From the NCBI GenBank assembly GCA_028288725.1, contig JAQGIC010000031.1, forward strand, positions 1-57,769: DNA of 57,769 bases. The letters run 5' to 3'. This DNA comes from Rhodospirillales bacterium (GTDB taxonomy: Bacteria; Pseudomonadota; Alphaproteobacteria; ATCC43930; CGMCC-115725). Below are positions 32,880-40,526 of the stretch, one piece after another; positions within the stretch are counted from its first letter, which is position 1, and every line of letters starts with the position of its first letter. The position numbers and the translations under genes are program-made. The notes beneath the pieces were generated by a model, which was given only the letters and a program-made list of their open reading frames with translations, searched no databases and was not told the DNA's origin.

Positions 32880-33655
32880 GCCCGGCCCTCGCGCCTGGTG
32901 CCGAGATAGGCCTCGATCACGGCAGGATCGGCCGCCACGACCGCCGGCGCGCCCTCGGCGATCTTCAGGCCATGGTTCATGACGCAGACCCGGTCCGAGA
33001 TATCCATGACGATGCCCATGTCGTGCTCGACCATCATGATGGTCACGCCAAGCTGTTCCTTGAGGTCGAGAATGAAGCGCGCGATATCCTCGCGTTCCTC
33101 CTGGTTCATGCCGGAGACCATCTCGTCGAGCAGCAGCAGCTTGGGATCGATCGCCAGCGCGCGGCCCAGCTCGACCCGCTTCTGCAATCCGTAGGACAGG
33201 GTGCCGACCGGCAGGTCGCGGATATCCTCGATCTCGAGAAACTCGATGATCTCCTCGACCCGCTCGCGCGCCCGGATCTCCTCGCGCCGGGCCGGCCCCC
33301 AGAAGGCGAGGGCGGACAGCGGATTGGCGCCCAGGTGGGTATGCAATCCCACCAGCAGGTTGTTCACCACGCTCTCGTGCTTGAACACCGCCAGGTTCTG
33401 GAAGGTGCGCGCGATGCCCAGGCGGGCGAGCGCGTAGGTCGGCCGGCCGGTGATGTCCTCGCCCTCGAACCGGATGCTGCCGCCGGACGGTTTGAAGATC
33501 GCGCTGATCAGGTTGAACAGGGTGGTCTTGCCGGCGCCGTTCGGGCCGATCAGGCTGAAGATCTCGCCGGCCTCGACCGAAAAGCTGACTTCGTTCACGG
33601 CCTTCAACCCGCCGAAGCGCTTGGAGACGCCGGACAGCTGCAGCATCGCGCTCAT
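32876..33655 (-). CDS. livG: ABC transporter ATP-binding protein LivG
   Basis: 259 residues from ATG 33655, overlapping the livF stop. Walker A GPNGAGKTTLFNLISA (~38-53), Q-loop region, signature LSYGLQKRVELGRALAIDP, Walker B LLLLDEMVSGMN, then IMMVEHDMGIVMDISDRVCVMNHG (H-loop). The extended helical stretch between Walker A and the signature is the LivG form. It works as a heterodimer with LivF. Confidence 0.93.
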   Translation of the reverse strand: MSAMLQLSGVSKRFGGLKAVNEVSFSVEAGEIFSLIGPNGAGKTTLFNLISAIFKPSGGSIRFEGEDITGRPTYALARLGIARTFQNLAVFKHESVVNNLLVGLHTHLGANPLSALAFWGPARREEIRARERVEEIIEFLEIEDIRDLPVGTLSYGLQKRVELGRALAIDPKLLLLDEMVSGMNQEEREDIARFILDLKEQLGVTIMMVEHDMGIVMDISDRVCVMNHGLKIAEGAPAVVAADPAVIEAYLGTRREGRA

Positions 33656-34452
33656 GCCAGCCACCGCTTGCGTCGCTTGTAATGTTTGACGTCGCGCATG
33701 CTCTTGCGCTCGCCGCCGCTGCCGAAGCCCAGGTAGAATTCCTGCACGTCGGCGTTGGAGCGCAGCTTGTCCGAGGGCCCGTCCAGCACGATCCGGCCGT
33801 TTTCCATGACATAGCCGTGGCTGGCGACGCTCAGCGCCAGCTGGGCGTTCTGTTCGACCAGCAGCACGGTCAGGCCGGTCTCGCGATTCAAGGTCGCGAT
33901 CGTGTCGAAGATCGCCTCGATGATCTGCGGCGCCAGGCCCAGCGACGGTTCGTCGAGCATGAGCAGGCGCGGCTTGGCCATCAGCGCGCGGCCGACGGCG
34001 ACCATCTGCTGCTCGCCGCCCGACAGATAGCCCGCCGTTTCATGGCGCCGCTCGAACACGCGTGGGAACAGGCCGTAGATCCAGTCGAGCCCGCGCTGGC
34101 TGTCGCGCAGGCTCTGGGAATAGCCGCCCATCTGCAGGTTTTCCAGCACGGTCAGCGTCGGGAACAAGGCCCGGCCTTCCGGCACCTGGACCAGGCCTCG
34201 GGCGACGATGTCGTGGGCCGGCCGCCGCGTGATCGTCTGGTCGGCGAAGCGGATCGTGCCGTGGATGATCTCGCCATCCTCGCGCTCCAGTACGCCGGAA
34301 ATCGCCTTCAGCACGGTGGATTTGCCGGCGCCGTTCGAGCCGAGCAGGGCCACGATCGCGCCTTCCGGCACGTCGAGCGAAATGTCGCGCACCGCCTCGA
34401 TGACCCGGTCATAGAGGATCTGAACATTCGCCAGCGCCAGCAAGGCGGTCAC
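33652..34452 (-). CDS. livF: ABC transporter ATP-binding protein LivF
   Basis: 266 residues from GTG 34452, overlapping the AtuA-like stop by 4 bases; longer readings upstream are antisense to real coding. Walker A GSNGAGKSTVLKAIS, LVQVPEGRALFPTLTVLENL, signature YLSGGEQQMVAVGRALM, Walker B LLMLDEPSLGLAPQ and VLLVEQNAQLALSVASHGYVMENG are the LivF signature set. The C-terminal tail (GERKSMRDVKHYKRRKRWLA) is unusually basic and longer than in Escherichia coli LivF. Confidence 0.93.
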   Translation of the reverse strand: MTALLALANVQILYDRVIEAVRDISLDVPEGAIVALLGSNGAGKSTVLKAISGVLEREDGEIIHGTIRFADQTITRRPAHDIVARGLVQVPEGRALFPTLTVLENLQMGGYSQSLRDSQRGLDWIYGLFPRVFERRHETAGYLSGGEQQMVAVGRALMAKPRLLMLDEPSLGLAPQIIEAIFDTIATLNRETGLTVLLVEQNAQLALSVASHGYVMENGRIVLDGPSDKLRSNADVQEFYLGFGSGGERKSMRDVKHYKRRKRWLA

Positions 34453-36251
34453 GGCGCTGCGAATCCCGCCAGCCGCGGATGGTGCGCCAGCCATTCGGTC
34501 GGCACCGGTACCGGGAAATCCATCAGCATCTGGGCAAAGGCCTTGCCCTGGGGATCGTGCCGCAGCGACGCCGTGCCGCCGCCATCGAGCGCGCCATGCA
34601 GCAGGAAATTGAACCCGTGCAGGCCCGGCAGCGCGAAGCGCTCGACAGGACCGGTCAGCAGATGGGCGAAATAGTCCTGGACCGTCTCGGGCGTCAGGGC
34701 GGCGGCCAGGGCTGGAACGAACGCGGGATCGCGCGCCAGCACGCCGATATTGGCATCGTCGCCCTTGTCGCCGCTGCGCCCGTAGGCGATCGCGATCAGC
34801 GGTACGGTTGTCAAGGGGCCGTTCAAGGCTTCGGCCTCGGGCGTCTCGATGGTCTGCTGCGGCGGAGCCTCCGACGGAATGGGGATCGCGATGCGGTGCT
34901 CGCACCCCGCCAACGTCACGATCGGCGTCAGCAACCCCTTGTCGATCAGGCAGGAATACAGCCGGACCATCGGCGTCACCTTGGGCCGGCCGCCGGCGAA
35001 GCCGGTGATGCCCTGGGCCATGCCGGTCGCACTGGTCAGGAACTCGCGCGACAGGATTTCGGCCCCCTCCCGCGCCGCATGATCGACCGCGAGCTTCAGG
35101 ATGACCTCGCGGGCGTCGGGCTTGAACGCGGCCGGGCCGTAGGTGTCGTCGGCACCCAGCACTTCGATCGAGCTGCGCCGGAAATCCTCCAGTCCGCGTT
35201 CGGCGAGCAGCCGCCGGGCCAGCGCCAGCAGCGCCTCGCCGGTGCGCCGCGCCTTCGCGGCCGCGTCGCGCCCGCCGATCATCAGCTGGCCCGCGCATTT
35301 GAAGCCGTCGGCATAGGTCGCCGAGGCCTTGTACGACCGTGTCGGCGGCAAGCCCTTCGCCCCTTCGACCAGCACCCGATCCGGTCCGACCTGGGTCAGT
35401 TTCAGGTGGCGAAAGTCGCAGATCACGTCGGGCAGGATGTAACGGGCCGGGTCGCCGATCTCGTAGACGATCTGTTCGGCCACGGTCGCGGGATTGACCA
35501 GCCCGCCGGTGCCGGGCGGCTTGGTCATGACGAAGCGGCCGTCCGCATGGCATTCGACGATGGGATAGCCCATGCGATCCCAGCCGGGCACGTCCCGCCA
35601 GTCGGTCGAAACCCCGCCGGTCGCCTGGGTGCCGCATTCGATGACATGGCCGGCGAGGCTGCCGGCCGCCAGCAGGTCGTACTGGTCGGCGGTCCAGCCG
35701 AACCGGTGGATGAGCGGGCCGAGCACGATCGCGCTGTCGACGCAGCGACCGGTGATGACGATATCGGCCCCGGCGTCGAGCGCCGCCGCGATCGGCAGCG
35801 CCCCCAGATAGGCGTTCATGCTCAGCAGCTTGGACGGCAGCGGGGCGCCGGTCGCGAATTCGCGCACGCCCTCGGCACGAAGCCGGTCGGCGGCGAACAG
35901 CAGATCGTCGCCGGTCACGGCCGCAACCTTCAGCGCCACGCCGGCCGCATCGAGGGCTGCCTGCAGCGCATCGCGGCAGCCGGCCGGATTGACGCCGCCG
36001 GCATTGGCCACGACCCGGATGCGCTTGGCGGCAAGGGCCGGGGCCAGCCGGGCGAACAGCGCCACGAAATCGGCGGGATAGCCGCCGTCGGGCTGCTTGA
36101 CCCGGGCGCGGGCCAGCAGCGACATCGTGATCTCGGCCAGGTAATCCATGACCAGGAAATCGATCTCGCCATGGTCGACCAGCTGGATCGGGCCCTGATC
36201 GCTGTCGCCCCAGAATCCGCCGCCGCAGCCGATGCGCACGATCTCGCCCAT
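34449..36251 (-). CDS. atuA: AtuA-family protein (DUF1446), acyclic terpene utilisation type
   Basis: 600 residues from ATG 36251. The N-terminal two thirds follow the DUF1446/AtuA pattern: RIGCGGGFWGDSD, FLVMDYLAEITMSLLARA, RIRVVANAGGVNPAGC, IVITGRCVDSAIVLGPLIH and TGGVSTDWRDVPGWDRMGYPIVE. The C-terminal part has GRSGDKGDDANIGVLAR, which matches the AtuA C-terminal domain often encoded separately; here it is fused. AtuA is essential for growth on citronellol/geraniol in Pseudomonas, but its reaction is unknown. In this operon it lies between a crotonase gene and the Liv importer, which strongly suggests a terpenoid or branched acid substrate for the whole island. Confidence 0.88.
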   Translation of the reverse strand: MGEIVRIGCGGGFWGDSDQGPIQLVDHGEIDFLVMDYLAEITMSLLARARVKQPDGGYPADFVALFARLAPALAAKRIRVVANAGGVNPAGCRDALQAALDAAGVALKVAAVTGDDLLFAADRLRAEGVREFATGAPLPSKLLSMNAYLGALPIAAALDAGADIVITGRCVDSAIVLGPLIHRFGWTADQYDLLAAGSLAGHVIECGTQATGGVSTDWRDVPGWDRMGYPIVECHADGRFVMTKPPGTGGLVNPATVAEQIVYEIGDPARYILPDVICDFRHLKLTQVGPDRVLVEGAKGLPPTRSYKASATYADGFKCAGQLMIGGRDAAAKARRTGEALLALARRLLAERGLEDFRRSSIEVLGADDTYGPAAFKPDAREVILKLAVDHAAREGAEILSREFLTSATGMAQGITGFAGGRPKVTPMVRLYSCLIDKGLLTPIVTLAGCEHRIAIPIPSEAPPQQTIETPEAEALNGPLTTVPLIAIAYGRSGDKGDDANIGVLARDPAFVPALAAALTPETVQDYFAHLLTGPVERFALPGLHGFNFLLHGALDGGGTASLRHDPQGKAFAQMLMDFPVPVPTEWLAHHPRLAGFAAP

Positions 36252-36257
36252 GGCGGC

Positions 36258-37040
36258 CTAGCGTCCCGTGAAGCGCGGCGCGCGCTTGTCGCGGAAGGCC
36301 TGGAAGCCCTCCCGGCAATCTTCGGTGCGGGCCATCATCGGCAGCATCAGCTGGGCATATTCGAGCGCCTCGCGCAGGGCCATATCGCGCATGGCCTGAA
36401 AACCCTGCTTGCCGAGCCGGATCGCGGTTGGCGAACGGGTGACGATCAATTCCAGCAGCCAGCTCAGCTTGTCGTCGAGCGCGTCCGCCGGAACGACGTA
36501 GTTGACGATGCCGTGGGCGAGCGCTTCCGCGGCCGAGAGGCTTTCGCCGGTGATGCACATCTCCAGCAGGCGGCGGGGCGGCACGATCCGCATCAGATGA
36601 GGCATGATCATCATCGGGAACAGGCCGATCTTGGATTCCGGCGTGCCGAAGGTGGCGTGATCGGCCGCGACGACCAGATCGCAGGCGCACACCAGCCCGA
36701 AGCCGCCGGCCAGCGCGTGACCGTTGACCCGGGCGATCAGCGGCACCCCGCAGGTCTCGATCAGTTGCAGCAGATCGACGATGTAGTTGCGCGGATTGGC
36801 GGGATCGACCGTGAAGGGCGCGCCGTCGGCGCTCGGATTCAGGTCGCCCCCGGCGCAGAACGCCTTGTCGCCGGCACCGGTCAGCACGATCGCGCGGCAG
36901 TCGCGGTCGGCCATCGCCTGCCGGATGCCCGCGGCAATGCCGGCCGCGACCGCTTCATTGATGGCGTTGCGGCGCTCCGGACGGTTGATCGTGATCCACA
37001 GGACCGCATCATGCCGTTCCACCAGAACAGTCTCTGCCAT
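36258..37040 (-). CDS. Crotonase-family enoyl-CoA hydratase, first glutamate replaced
   Basis: 260 residues from ATG 37040, with GGAGGGG upstream. The oxyanion loop is AIVLTGAGDKAFCAGGDLNP; the active-site stretch is NGHALAGGFGLVCACDLVVAADHATFGTPESKIGLFP. Where classical enoyl-CoA hydratase has its first catalytic glutamate there is G115; the second (E135) is kept. Several hydratases of the methylglutaconyl/isohexenylglutaconyl type (LiuC, AtuE) also lack the first one, which fits a pathway that runs through a methylcrotonyl/geranyl-type carboxylase. It is the first gene of the 14-kb operon, with a candidate operator 41 bases upstream. Confidence 0.85.
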   Translation of the reverse strand: MAETVLVERHDAVLWITINRPERRNAINEAVAAGIAAGIRQAMADRDCRAIVLTGAGDKAFCAGGDLNPSADGAPFTVDPANPRNYIVDLLQLIETCGVPLIARVNGHALAGGFGLVCACDLVVAADHATFGTPESKIGLFPMMIMPHLMRIVPPRRLLEMCITGESLSAAEALAHGIVNYVVPADALDDKLSWLLELIVTRSPTAIRLGKQGFQAMRDMALREALEYAQLMLPMMARTEDCREGFQAFRDKRAPRFTGR

Positions 37041-37080
37041 GCGCCCCTCCGCTCCATCCGGCCGTTGCATCGGCCTTAAA

Positions 37081-37093
37081 TGAGTATGTCTCA
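37081..37093. promoter_or_regulatory. Palindrome TGAG-TATGT-CTCA, candidate TetR operator
   Basis: A 13-bp inverted repeat, extended to AATGAG...CTCATT, 41 bases upstream of the crotonase start at 37040. It shares the outer arms with the sites at 21878 and 37226 but not the inner C/G pair. Its position near the expected promoter of the 37040-22584 operon suits repression. Confidence 0.55.
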
Positions 37094-37225
37094 TTAAGAG
37101 GCTGCGATGCGTTGCTTGTCAATCGATAGGCTATCGGCGTGGTCGCCTTCGATTTCTTGCACTGCAGCATAAAAAACCAGCTTCCGGGCCGCGCCTCCAA
37201 CGGCGGGATTCGGCAATGGACAAAA

Positions 37226-37238
37226 TGAGCGCCGCTCA
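37226..37238. promoter_or_regulatory. Palindrome TGAGC-GCC-GCTCA, candidate TetR operator
   Basis: A perfect inverted repeat, same arms as at 21878, extended to AATGAGCGCCGCTCAAT (one flanking mismatch). It lies 69 bases upstream of the dehydrogenase start at 37307, in the divergent gap that also holds the site at 37081. Confidence 0.65.
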
Positions 37239-37306
37239 ATAAAGTCTGTACAAAGCCTGAAACGAGGCCGCGCCGCATGCGGCCGCATCGTCATGAGGAA
37301 ACCCCG

Positions 37307-38509
37307 ATGTCGCTCGCCGAACCCGCGCCGCTTCGCAACGACGGCCTGCGCTTCGATCTTCACGGCTCGGAACGCGAGATTCTGGACGGGGCGGATCTCT
37401 TCGCCCGCAAGGAGCTCTATCCGCTTTCAGCGCGCATGGATGCCGAGGAATGGTGGCCCGACGGGATCTTCGAGAAAATCGGCCAAGCCGGATATTTCGG
37501 TGTGACGGCGTCGCCGGAAGAGGGCGGTGCCGGCGCCGATCTGATGACCAGCGGCCTGGTGCTGCAGGCGTTCGCGCGGTGGAATCACGCGCTGGCCCTC
37601 AGCTGGGTCGCCCATGAGAACCTGTGCCTCAACAATATTCTGCGCAATGCGAGCGAGGCACAGCGCCGGAAGTTCATCCCGGCGCTGTGCAGCGGCCGTG
37701 CGATCGGCGCGCTCGGCCTGACCGAGCCGGGTGCCGGCTCGGACGCGCTCGGTTCGATGCGCACGACGGCGCGTCGCGACGGGGACCATTACATTCTGAA
37801 CGGGACCAAGATCTACATCACCAACGGTCCGGTCGCGGACCTGCTGCTGGTCTATGCCAAGACGGCGCCGGACCTGGGCGCCAAGGGTATCTCCGCCTTC
37901 ATCGTCGAAAAGGATTTCCCCGGGTTCAAGGTCGCCCAGAAACTGGTGAAGATGGGTTTCCGCGGCAGCCAGACCGCCGAGCTGGTGTTCGAGGATTGCC
38001 GGGTGCCGACGGAGAACCTGATCGGCCGGGAGAATGGCGGCGTCGGCATCGTCATGAGCGGGCTCGATCTGGAGCGGGCGATGATCGCGCCGCTGTGCCT
38101 CGGCATCTCCGAGCGCGCGCTGGAGCTCAGCATCGAGTATGCCAAGACGCGCGAGCAGTTCGGACGGCCGATCGCCGAATTCCAGATGATCCAGGCCAAG
38201 ATCGCGGACATGTATGTCTGGGTCGAGACCATGCGGACCTTCACCTATCGCTGCCTCGCCGCGGTCAACGATCTGGAGGTCGGCGGCGGCGGCCGCGGCA
38301 CGGTCCATGCGCTGACCGCGGCCTCGGTCATGTATGCGGCCGAGACCATGGGCCGCGTGCTGTCGGAGGCCGTGCAGATCCACGGCGGCTCCGGCTATAT
38401 CTGGGAGTCCGAGATCAACCGGCTGTATCGCTCGAGCAAGCTGCTGGAAATCGGCGCCGGCACGACCGAGGTGCGCAAGATCATCATCGCCGGCGAGCTG
38501 CTGAGATGA
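37307..38509 (+). CDS. Acyl-CoA dehydrogenase, isovaleryl/citronellyl-CoA type
   Basis: 400 residues from ATG 37307, six bases after GAGGAA; an earlier in-frame ATG is not needed. Family motifs: LTEPGAGSDALGSMRTTARR (FAD and substrate), ILNGTKIYITNGPVADLLLVYAKT, MGFRGSQTAELVFEDCRVP. The stretch GLDLERAMIAPLCLGI contains E256 where isovaleryl-CoA dehydrogenase has its catalytic glutamate, while the medium-chain-type glutamate before the C-terminal GTTE is absent. AtuD-type citronellyl-CoA dehydrogenases belong to the same branch. It would form a 3-methyl-2-enoyl-CoA, the substrate type of the carboxylase at 24194. Its stop overlaps the next SDR start. Confidence 0.9.
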   Translation: MSLAEPAPLRNDGLRFDLHGSEREILDGADLFARKELYPLSARMDAEEWWPDGIFEKIGQAGYFGVTASPEEGGAGADLMTSGLVLQAFARWNHALALSWVAHENLCLNNILRNASEAQRRKFIPALCSGRAIGALGLTEPGAGSDALGSMRTTARRDGDHYILNGTKIYITNGPVADLLLVYAKTAPDLGAKGISAFIVEKDFPGFKVAQKLVKMGFRGSQTAELVFEDCRVPTENLIGRENGGVGIVMSGLDLERAMIAPLCLGISERALELSIEYAKTREQFGRPIAEFQMIQAKIADMYVWVETMRTFTYRCLAAVNDLEVGGGGRGTVHALTAASVMYAAETMGRVLSEAVQIHGGSGYIWESEINRLYRSSKLLEIGAGTTEVRKIIIAGELLR

Positions 38510-39429
38510 CCGGCGAGCCGTTCGATCCCTCGGACACGGATCTGGCAGACCGGTCGACCGGCTTGGCGTCGGATCTGCTCCGGGGCAAGGTCGTGCTGGT
38601 TTCCGGCGGCGGCAGCGGTATCGGGCGGGCGACGGCGTGGCTCGCGGCCCGCCTGGGCGCGCGGGTGATCGTCAGCGGCCGGAAAGCCGAAAAGCTCGAT
38701 GCGGTCAGCGCGGCCATCGGTGCGCGCGGCTTGTCCTGCATCGGTCTGTCCGCGGATATCCGCCAGCGCGACACCGTCGAGCATCTGTTCGACCGGATTG
38801 CCGATCGCCATGGCGGCATCGATATTCTGGTCAATAGCGCCGGCGGGCAGTTTCCGCAGCCGGCGATCGACTATTCCCCGAAGGGCTGGCGTGCCGTGAT
38901 CGAGACCAATCTCGACGGGACGTTCCACATGATGCAATGCGCGGCCCAGCGCTGGCGCGACCAGGCGCGGGCCGGCAGCATCGTCAATGTCGTCGTCTCG
39001 CCGCGCGGCCTGCATCACGTCGCCCATACCTGCGCCGCGCGCGCCGGCGTGATGGCCTTCAGCGACGCGGTCGCCGTCGAGTGGGCGCCGCTCGGCATCC
39101 GCGTCAATTGCGTGGCTCCGGGCGCCATCCGTTCGGAGGGCTGGAAGGTCTATCCGGAAGAGGTCGCGCGCCGATACCAGAATACCAACCCGATGCGGGC
39201 AGTCGGCGAACCCTGGGACATCGCCGAGGCCTGCCTCTATCTGGCGGGTCCGTCCGGTCGCTTCATCACCGGAGAGACGCTGGAGGTCAATGGCGGAAGC
39301 CACCTCTGGGGCGAGACCTGGACGACGGACAAGCCGGATCATTTCGTTCAAGCCTCGCGGGCTTTCGATCCCCTGGGATCGGTTTCACCGGAGGTGCCGG
39401 TCGGCGGGTCGGATAAGACGAAAGCCTGA
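38506..39429 (+). CDS. SDR-family protein with altered catalytic residues, AtuG-like
   Basis: 307 residues from ATG 38506, overlapping the dehydrogenase stop (ATGA). The NAD(P)-binding motif VLVSGGGSGIGRATAW (~31-45) and the DILVNSAGG strand (~106-114) are intact. At the active site S165 is present, but the YxxxK motif reads T175-C-A-A-R179, so tyrosine and lysine are replaced by threonine and arginine. Citronellol-pathway SDRs of the AtuG type and 2,4-dienoyl-CoA reductases also deviate here. It ends with the usual ITGETLEVNGGSHLWG. I infer an enoyl/dienoyl-CoA or hydroxyacyl-CoA reaction beside the dehydrogenase; a classical alcohol dehydrogenase is unlikely. Confidence 0.82.
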   Translation: MTGEPFDPSDTDLADRSTGLASDLLRGKVVLVSGGGSGIGRATAWLAARLGARVIVSGRKAEKLDAVSAAIGARGLSCIGLSADIRQRDTVEHLFDRIADRHGGIDILVNSAGGQFPQPAIDYSPKGWRAVIETNLDGTFHMMQCAAQRWRDQARAGSIVNVVVSPRGLHHVAHTCAARAGVMAFSDAVAVEWAPLGIRVNCVAPGAIRSEGWKVYPEEVARRYQNTNPMRAVGEPWDIAEACLYLAGPSGRFITGETLEVNGGSHLWGETWTTDKPDHFVQASRAFDPLGSVSPEVPVGGSDKTKA

Positions 39430-39470
39430 CGGATACCGCCTGCTCGATGTGCCGTGCCGCGCGCGCAGCT

Positions 39471-40505
39471 TCACACCGGCGGCGGATTGAGACGGGCGAA
39501 GCCCTCCTGCGTGCGGTAGGGATAATAGGGATAGGCCGGCATGACGTCGCTCGCCCTGTCCAGCATCGCGATCTGGTCCGGGTTCAGCGACCAGCCGACG
39601 GCGCCGAGATTGTCGCGAAGCTGGGCCTCGTTGCGAGCGCCGATGATGACGGACGAAATGGTCGGGCGGGTGAGCAGCCAGGCAATCGCGATTTGCGGCA
39701 CGCTCTTGCCGGTGTCCGCCGCCACTGCCTCCAAGGCATCGACGACGCGGTAGAGCCGCTCGTCCTCGACCGGCGGCCCCCACTGAGCGGTCTCATGGAG
39801 ACGGCTGCCCTCGGGCAGCTTCTGGCCGCGCCGGATCCTGCCGGTGAGCCGTCCCCAGCCGAGCGGGCTCCAGACCAGCGCGCCGACGCCCTGGTCGAGG
39901 CCGAGCGGCATCAGCTCCCCCTCATAGTCACGGCCGACCAGTGAATAATAGACTTGGTGGGCCACATAGCGCGGCCAGCCCTGTCGCTCGGCCGCCGCCA
40001 GCGATTTCATGAGATGCCAGCCGGAGAAGTTGGACACTCCGACATAGCGGAGCTTGCCGGCGCGCACGAGCAGGTCGAGGGTGTAGAGCACCTCGTCGAT
40101 CGGCGTGCCGGCATCGAAGGCGTGAAGCTGCAGCAGATCGATGTAGTCGGTGCCGAGCCGCCGCAAGGACGCGTCGACTGCGCGCAGCAACCGGTGCCGC
40201 GACGAGCCGGCGTCCTGCGGACCCGTGCCCATCGGCAGGCTGGTCTTGGTCGAGATGAGGAGCTTGTCGCGGCGGCCCCTGATCGCCGCGCCCAGCACTT
40301 CCTCAGACGCGCCATTCGAATAGACGTCGGCGGTGTCGAACAGGTTCGCGCCGGCCTCCAGGCAGATGTCGATCAGCCGGCGCGCCTCATCCACGCTGCT
40401 GTTGCCCCAGGCCGAGAACAGCGGTCCTTCGCCGCCGAACGTGCCCGTACCGAAGCTCAAGACCGGGACCTTGAGCCCCGACGCGCCGAGATGGCGGTAT
40501 TCCAT
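39471..40505 (-). CDS. Aldo/keto reductase
   Basis: 344 residues from ATG 40505. The AKR catalytic tetrad is complete: D57 in NLFDTADVY, Y62, K87 in ISTKTS and H128 in LLQLHAFD. The C-terminal nucleotide-binding stretch ISSVIIGARNEAQLRDNLGAVGWSL is typical of the YajO/Tas-like (AKR11-12) group, which reduce aldehydes and ketones with NADPH. It lies convergent with the SDR gene (gap 41 bases) and 21 bases behind the MFS gene on the same strand, so it may form a two-gene unit with it. Its substrate is not evident. Confidence 0.88.
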   Translation of the reverse strand: MEYRHLGASGLKVPVLSFGTGTFGGEGPLFSAWGNSSVDEARRLIDICLEAGANLFDTADVYSNGASEEVLGAAIRGRRDKLLISTKTSLPMGTGPQDAGSSRHRLLRAVDASLRRLGTDYIDLLQLHAFDAGTPIDEVLYTLDLLVRAGKLRYVGVSNFSGWHLMKSLAAAERQGWPRYVAHQVYYSLVGRDYEGELMPLGLDQGVGALVWSPLGWGRLTGRIRRGQKLPEGSRLHETAQWGPPVEDERLYRVVDALEAVAADTGKSVPQIAIAWLLTRPTISSVIIGARNEAQLRDNLGAVGWSLNPDQIAMLDRASDVMPAYPYYPYRTQEGFARLNPPPV

Positions 40506-40526
40506 GATCCTTCTCCCCCTTTTCGG

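Noticed and set aside
31026..33812. 928-codon minus-strand frame covering livG and the acyl-CoA ligase
   Set aside because: The first ~310 codons are livG read out of frame; the ligase start at ATG 32879 overlaps the livG stop and fits the family N-terminus.
33652..36690. Single 1012-codon minus-strand frame over livF and the AtuA gene
   Set aside because: Only the last ~267 codons (LivF) look like a protein; the rest is a shadow of the AtuA gene in another frame with Arg/Gly/Pro-rich, low-complexity translation.
34479..37079. 866-codon plus-strand frame opposite the AtuA and crotonase genes
   Set aside because: Long antisense frames are common in high-GC DNA; composition is Arg/Gly/Gln/His-rich with no domains, and the minus-strand genes are unambiguous.
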